Shown one piece after another: positions 59,778 through 64,000 of a stretch of 64,000 nt of DNA. The translations under genes were made by a program, and so were the position numbers. This DNA is from Bacteroidia bacterium (GTDB lineage Bacteria; Bacteroidota; Bacteroidia; Bacteroidales; Azobacteroidaceae), in the NCBI GenBank assembly GCA_025999935.1, contig BNXY01000002.1:52806-116805 (forward strand). Reading direction: 5' to 3'. Within the stretch, counting starts at the first letter, position 1. Each line of letters starts with the position of its first letter. Below the pieces are notes generated by a model, which was given only the letters and a program-made list of their open reading frames with translations, ran no database searches and was not told the origin of the DNA.

Positions 59778-60695
59778 TTAAGGACAACACCCCCTTGGTT
59801 CGGAAAACCTGAATGCTAATCGTATTTTCAATCCGATAGCAGCCGGAATTACTTTATTTGTAAAAGAAACGGGAATTTCATTCTGAGGAGTGAAACGGGA
59901 ATTTAGAATACTCTCATTTGGAAAAGAAGCAGGAGCGTCAGGCGAATAATTTAAAAAATACTTCGACTCTTTCTGTGCAATATTGTTGATTCCATAATCA
60001 AGATATATGCCTGTGTATAAGGAAAAATTATCCGATGTCATCCATTTCATTCCGGCTTCGGCCGATAAAATATACATGGTATGAAATTTGATGTCATTAT
60101 CATATTTCTGGTTTGAGAACGTTCCGAAACCCTGGCTTTTGGGGCTTTCAATTACAATACCGTAATTGTCGTAAGCTCCCGATGTTTTGAAGGATTCACC
60201 TGATGATTTATACCTTGAATTAAAAGGAAATCCAACACGACCACCCAGAGCAAGATAGCACAAATGTTCATCATGGAACAAAGGTAATTGAAATTGAAAC
60301 ATTAAAGGAATATTTACCGAAAATGTACTTTGCTTTTCGGTGTAATTATTGACATTGTACCTAAATTCAAAATTTTCTTCTCCGTCATAAGTTATATATT
60401 TATCAGAAAATGAAGGTGTTGAAAATTTAGCATTATAGTATCCCATCTCAATTCCGGTTCCTATTCCAAAAAAGTTGCCGAAAAAGAACGTATAACCCAA
60501 GCCGGCGCCGCCTCCCGGTCCGAGTTCCTGCTTTCCGGCAGTTAAATCATATTTCAGGGTATTATATCCACCGTTTGCAACAAAGGATATTTCATGCTTT
60601 TCCTGATATTGTGCATAGCAGGGAGATGATAAAAAAAGAATCATTGTCAAAAAAGGGATTCTTTTGAGTAAATATTTTACTTTTATCTGTTTCAT
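59778..60695 (-). CDS. Outer membrane beta-barrel protein (PorT-like fold)
   Basis: A 305-residue protein with a cleavable signal ('PFLTMILFLSSPCYAQ'). The mature protein alternates amphipathic strands with Gly/Asn/Tyr-rich turns: 'GGYNTLKYDLTAGKQELGPG', 'GAGLGYTFFFGNFFGIGTGI', 'YILSAEAGMKWMTSDNFSLY' and 'KVIPAAIGLKIRLAFRF'. This fits the outer membrane beta-barrel families common in Bacteroidota. It lies 26 bases after the T9SS cargo gene and just before the TssD pair. Whether it belongs to the T6SS envelope complex or is only co-transcribed is not clear. Confidence 0.7.
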   Translation of the reverse strand: MKQIKVKYLLKRIPFLTMILFLSSPCYAQYQEKHEISFVANGGYNTLKYDLTAGKQELGPGGGAGLGYTFFFGNFFGIGTGIEMGYYNAKFSTPSFSDKYITYDGEENFEFRYNVNNYTEKQSTFSVNIPLMFQFQLPLFHDEHLCYLALGGRVGFPFNSRYKSSGESFKTSGAYDNYGIVIESPKSQGFGTFSNQKYDNDIKFHTMYILSAEAGMKWMTSDNFSLYTGIYLDYGINNIAQKESKYFLNYSPDAPASFPNESILNSRFTPQNEIPVSFTNKVIPAAIGLKIRLAFRFSEPRGCCP

Positions 60696-60721
60696 TTTTG
60701 TTGGTTTAAGTATAAATATTC

Positions 60722-62842
60722 TTATTTCACTTTTATCTGAAAGTTTTTCTGTTCATCGCCGGAAACCATTTTTATAATGTATAACCCGGGCGCTTCTGGC
60801 ATCTGAACCGGAATAAGGTCTTTCGTTGCTTCTACTTTAATGGTATTTCTTACACGACCTAAAATATCAATTACATGAATAACTCCGGGAACTGCTTCCG
60901 ATGATGTTTTTTCAATCATTAAGATACCGCTTCTTTCCACCGGATTAGGATAAGCTTTCAACACTATCCCGGAAGCACTCGGCTTTGCAAATTTTTCAGG
61001 AGTACAAGGACATGTATATATTGTATCCTTTTCTATTGTGATAAGTCTGACAAAATATTCAGCAGATGAATCCAAAAAATTGCTTTTCTCGTCTTCGGAT
61101 GAATAGTATTGATTCGTAGCGCCGTTTATTAATACACCATTTTTGTACCATTGAAAAGCCTCAAAATCTTTTGCGCTATTATCAACGATTAGTATTTTAT
61201 TCCATTTTTGAATAACAAGTTTCTGCCGTTCGACACATGAACCTACTTCAATACTGATTATCCGGCTCGTTGACCCGCCATTTATGTCTGTTGCCGTGAT
61301 GGTTATACTGGTTGTTCCGATTGATTGCTGGGGTCGAACGGAAAAATGTACACCGTCTTCATTCTGAAGCACTTCAATAATATTAGGATTTTCAACACTG
61401 ATAGTAAATGTAATCGGGTCGTTATCCGGATCTTTGAAAAAATCATTAATGTTGTAAATAACAATACTCCCCCTATAAGGATAAACGATAGAAGATTCCC
61501 CTATAAATACCGGATTTTCATTTTTGGCAGTGACATGGATGGTTATTTCCAATTCTCTTTTAGATTTGTGTTCATCAACAGCTTGAAATTTGATTGAGTA
61601 ATTGCCGGCATCTCCTTTTTCAGGAGAAATGGCAAGTTCCAATGAGGTGCTGTCTAACACAGTATATTGTGCAACTTTAGAACCGGAAAGTGGTAAAACA
61701 GTGAACAAATCATCTTCAAAGTCTTTTATATTTATGATACTCGTGAATACAGATTCCTCTTCAACATAAAATTCGGTTTTCGTGAAAAAATAAGGCGCTT
61801 CATTTAATCTAAGCAGAACAGGTATTCTGGTTTCAGAATTGATTGTATCGCCTGATTCATTAATAATTCTTGTTCCAAGAATAACATCAGCATATTGCGA
61901 TCCCAATCGGGCATAGTTACCATTGAATTGCAGATTAAGTTTTGCCGAACCTCCCTTTGGAATAGAACCGTTTTTTTCTTCCGCAGGAACGGATAACCAT
62001 TGTGTTTTTGAGTTCTTTTCTCCGGCAGCATACATCAACCATGCCCCATGCGAATAAGCCGGCGCTTTTTGTAAATCGCGCCAAATATCATTTTTATCTT
62101 TATAATAGTATCTTCCCTCAACGGATTCAACCATATCATTGACAGCTACCCCTTGCGGACGGGATATGCCTTCGGGATATTCAATAATCACAAAGAAATC
62201 TTCATCAGGGTAAATAGCTACCGGTTTATCTAATTTTACATTATAAAAATGACCGTTGATCTCATTCTTCGAAAACTTATAATCGGCAGAACCGCAGCTT
62301 AATATCTCGGTTGCTTCTTCAATTGACGCACCGCCTGCACTGACCGATATTTTTATGGCGCCTGACGTCTTACTTTCCGAAATAAACCAGAAACCGACAT
62401 CCGTCAAATTAAAACCGGAAGAACCGGAGTTGTACTTTGTGGCGATAACGGTACTGCCTGCTTCATTACCGAATGCATTACTCAAATACACAGAATCTTC
62501 GTATTGCATAAATTGATTGAAAGAATTACGACTCAGTCCACTTTCCAATTTTAAAGAATCTTGCAACAAGGCAGGTTTTTTAGGTTCATCTTGAAATTGA
62601 ACTTTCTTATAATCGTAATCAATTGAAATTACTTCGTAAGTTACCACCGAATCATTATTGTTTTTCAAAACAACCGATTTTGTTTCTGTTTTTCTCGAAT
62701 ACATCAACACACTTACTAATGAATCTGTTTCAATTATTTGTGCATAAGCCTGTAATGAAAAGGAAAAAAGTATTACCGGAAGAAAACATCTTCCAAAATA
62801 ATACGAAAAACAATTCTTTTTTATTGGGTTCATATATTTCAT
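60722..62842 (-). CDS. Large secreted protein with T9SS type A sorting domain
   Basis: A 706-residue protein with signal peptide ('LQAYAQ'). Visible parts are a lectin- or jelly-roll-like region up to about 270, a beta region, then cadherin-like repeats ('IYNINDFFKDPDNDPITFTI' and 'SIGTTSITITATDINGGSTS'), an Ig-like 'FEAFQWYKNGVLINGATNQY', and the C-terminal sorting domain 'VLKAYPNPVERSGILMIEKT' to 'APGLYIIKMVSG'. That last domain sends proteins through the type IX system to the cell surface. Its place inside a T6SS operon is unusual. It may be an adhesin that brings target cells close, which is inference. Confidence 0.82.
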   Translation of the reverse strand: MKYMNPIKKNCFSYYFGRCFLPVILFSFSLQAYAQIIETDSLVSVLMYSRKTETKSVVLKNNNDSVVTYEVISIDYDYKKVQFQDEPKKPALLQDSLKLESGLSRNSFNQFMQYEDSVYLSNAFGNEAGSTVIATKYNSGSSGFNLTDVGFWFISESKTSGAIKISVSAGGASIEEATEILSCGSADYKFSKNEINGHFYNVKLDKPVAIYPDEDFFVIIEYPEGISRPQGVAVNDMVESVEGRYYYKDKNDIWRDLQKAPAYSHGAWLMYAAGEKNSKTQWLSVPAEEKNGSIPKGGSAKLNLQFNGNYARLGSQYADVILGTRIINESGDTINSETRIPVLLRLNEAPYFFTKTEFYVEEESVFTSIINIKDFEDDLFTVLPLSGSKVAQYTVLDSTSLELAISPEKGDAGNYSIKFQAVDEHKSKRELEITIHVTAKNENPVFIGESSIVYPYRGSIVIYNINDFFKDPDNDPITFTISVENPNIIEVLQNEDGVHFSVRPQQSIGTTSITITATDINGGSTSRIISIEVGSCVERQKLVIQKWNKILIVDNSAKDFEAFQWYKNGVLINGATNQYYSSEDEKSNFLDSSAEYFVRLITIEKDTIYTCPCTPEKFAKPSASGIVLKAYPNPVERSGILMIEKTSSEAVPGVIHVIDILGRVRNTIKVEATKDLIPVQMPEAPGLYIIKMVSGDEQKNFQIKVK

Positions 62843-62867
62843 ATATTTATTTTTTTGACTTTAAAAA

Positions 62868-64000
62868 TCAGGGTAGTAATTGACTGTTAATCCAAAAGTA
62901 GGTTTCCCCATTTGATTCAAACTTATCGGGATCCATTAAATATTTATCCAACTCATCCCTTTTTTGTTTGAAGAAAGTAATCATTTCATCCAGCTCTTTA
63001 TCAGAGATAATTTTTTTGTCGGTAATTTCTTTAATTGTTAATTTTTCAAGTTCGGGATTAAAAGTTGGGGAACCGGTTATTATTCTTTGAGCTTCCGACA
63101 GGGAAAGTTTTTTCAGGGTTCGCCGATTACATTGCTTACAGACTTTCAACTCATCCAAATAAACCGCTTGAAGTTTCTTGCGAATATTTTTCGTACTCAA
63201 ATATTCCGGATTCCCCGAATCGTCTGTCTGAATTGGCAAAATCACAATATCATCATCGTCGGGACAATTGCATTTCTTTACCGCTTTTTGTTTTTTACCG
63301 CCCTGGTACTTGTAATCAACTTCGTTGGCCGAAAGCGTATATATAAAATGGACTAACTTGGTCAATTCATCTTTGGAAAGCAATAAATTATAATTCAAAT
63401 TTTTATTGGTCTCCGACGAAAGCTCTACCTTTTGTGAAGGTAGGTACCATACGGGCAACTGCTTGGGAAATAACCTGATAATTTCTTTATTGATTGGCCA
63501 TTTCCGACTTTCCCAACCATTAAATTCAACCAGGGCAGAATCGTATTTGAAAAGATGGTTGCCAACGGAAGAAAACGCCCGATAAAGGCTGTTTATAAGA
63601 TTTTTATTATCCCATTTCACTTGTGTAACAAACGTATCTACGCTGTTGACAAAAATGTTTAGAGGCAAATCCGCATTTTTTTCAGGAAAGAGTACCCATC
63701 CCTGAAGCATACTCTTATCGGGAAAATCCAAAGCGTAAACATTTTTCACACCCTCACGATAAGGGTTCCTTTGCCTGAGCTGGTCTATATAAACAATTTT
63801 TTCTCTTTTGGCAATCGCCTCCCAATGCGCATAGTGGTTTATCATGTTTTCAATCTGCAATACAAAATTGTTTCCCGGATTTTCCGGCGCACTGTACATC
63901 TGATAACCCAGTATCCTGCAATTGGCATTTGTAATTCGTCTGACCAGTGTAGAATCTGCCCATTCGCTTTGTCCGGTTTCTCCGATTATAATCAACAAAT
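62868..64000 (-). CDS. TssR-like T6SS protein, C-terminal part (partial)
   Basis: The frame is open at the window edge, and the first visible codon is not a real start. About 377 residues are seen, beginning 'LIIIGETGQSEWADSTLV', which looks like the middle of a von-Willebrand-like domain. Then come 'GYQMYSAPENPGNNFVLQIE', 'MLQGWVLFPEKNADLPLNIF' and, near the end, a possible metal-binding cluster 'CNCPDDDDIVIL' and 'VCKQCNRRTL', with a helical C terminus. Its position at the head of this locus and the VWA-like stretch suggest TssR, a component specific to Bacteroidota T6SS. The assignment is from memory of the family. Confidence 0.55.
   Translation of the reverse strand, partial: LLIIIGETGQSEWADSTLVRRITNANCRILGYQMYSAPENPGNNFVLQIENMINHYAHWEAIAKREKIVYIDQLRQRNPYREGVKNVYALDFPDKSMLQGWVLFPEKNADLPLNIFVNSVDTFVTQVKWDNKNLINSLYRAFSSVGNHLFKYDSALVEFNGWESRKWPINKEIIRLFPKQLPVWYLPSQKVELSSETNKNLNYNLLLSKDELTKLVHFIYTLSANEVDYKYQGGKKQKAVKKCNCPDDDDIVILPIQTDDSGNPEYLSTKNIRKKLQAVYLDELKVCKQCNRRTLKKLSLSEAQRIITGSPTFNPELEKLTIKEITDKKIISDKELDEMITFFKQKRDELDKYLMDPDKFESNGETYFWINSQLLP

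Overview
The window reads as a chromosomal segment of a Bacteroidota (probably Bacteroidales-like) bacterium. The evidence is a SusC/SusD pair with its accessory lipoproteins, a type III glutamine synthetase, a bifunctional proline dehydrogenase/P5C dehydrogenase, promoters of the TTTG ... TAnnTTTG kind, a T9SS type A sorting domain, and TssB/TssC/TssD/TssR-like proteins of the Bacteroidota-type (subtype iii) type VI secretion system (T6SS). Start sites generally lack Shine-Dalgarno sequences, as is usual in this phylum. I cannot name the species.

Layout. 1-5.1 kb: end of a DUF4252 gene, a WxxGxW-repeat protein, a two-component system followed by two PepSY-like exported proteins, and a decayed IS630 transposase. 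5.1-11.1 kb (minus): a TraB/ChaN-like exported protein, a GH20 hexosaminidase and PutA. 11.5-14.8 kb: a putative porin and glutamine synthetase III. 14.8-19.1 kb: a decayed GH2 fragment, then an aromatic amino acid operon (prephenate dehydratase, aminotransferase, DAHP synthase/chorismate mutase, prephenate dehydrogenase). This operon is preceded by a complete-looking transcription attenuator: a 24-codon leader peptide with 12 aromatic residues, an antiterminator helix and an intrinsic terminator. 19.2-21.2 kb: GH97. 21.7-30.1 kb (minus): a SusC/SusD uptake operon with an HExxH metallohydrolase lipoprotein, a DUF4302 lipoprotein and a BACON-domain lipoprotein. 30.3-32.5 kb (minus): a UDP-galactopyranose-mutase-like flavoprotein and a glycosyltransferase, next to an IS1380 remnant. 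32.9-39.6 kb: GNAT, GH2, a type B carboxylesterase and a TolB-like propeller lipoprotein. 39.6-42.8 kb (minus): NfnAB-type oxidoreductase and an ECF sigma operon. 43.0-51.5 kb: an RND efflux operon, a small membrane protein and a class A penicillin-binding protein. Then come tRNA-Gly(GCC), an internally deleted ISAzo13 transposase, and from 52.2 kb to the window edge the leftward T6SS locus.

In the T6SS locus two TssD (Hcp) pairs enclose a cassette. The distal TssD of the right-hand pair overlaps by ATGA a small protein with a glycine-zipper C terminus, a probable pore-forming effector. Four intact small membrane proteins and one broken relative follow it and look like an immunity array. Upstream lie an outer-membrane barrel, a T9SS cargo protein and a TssR-like protein that runs off the window. 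The two observations I rate highest are the aromatic attenuator and the TssD-linked effector/immunity cassette.
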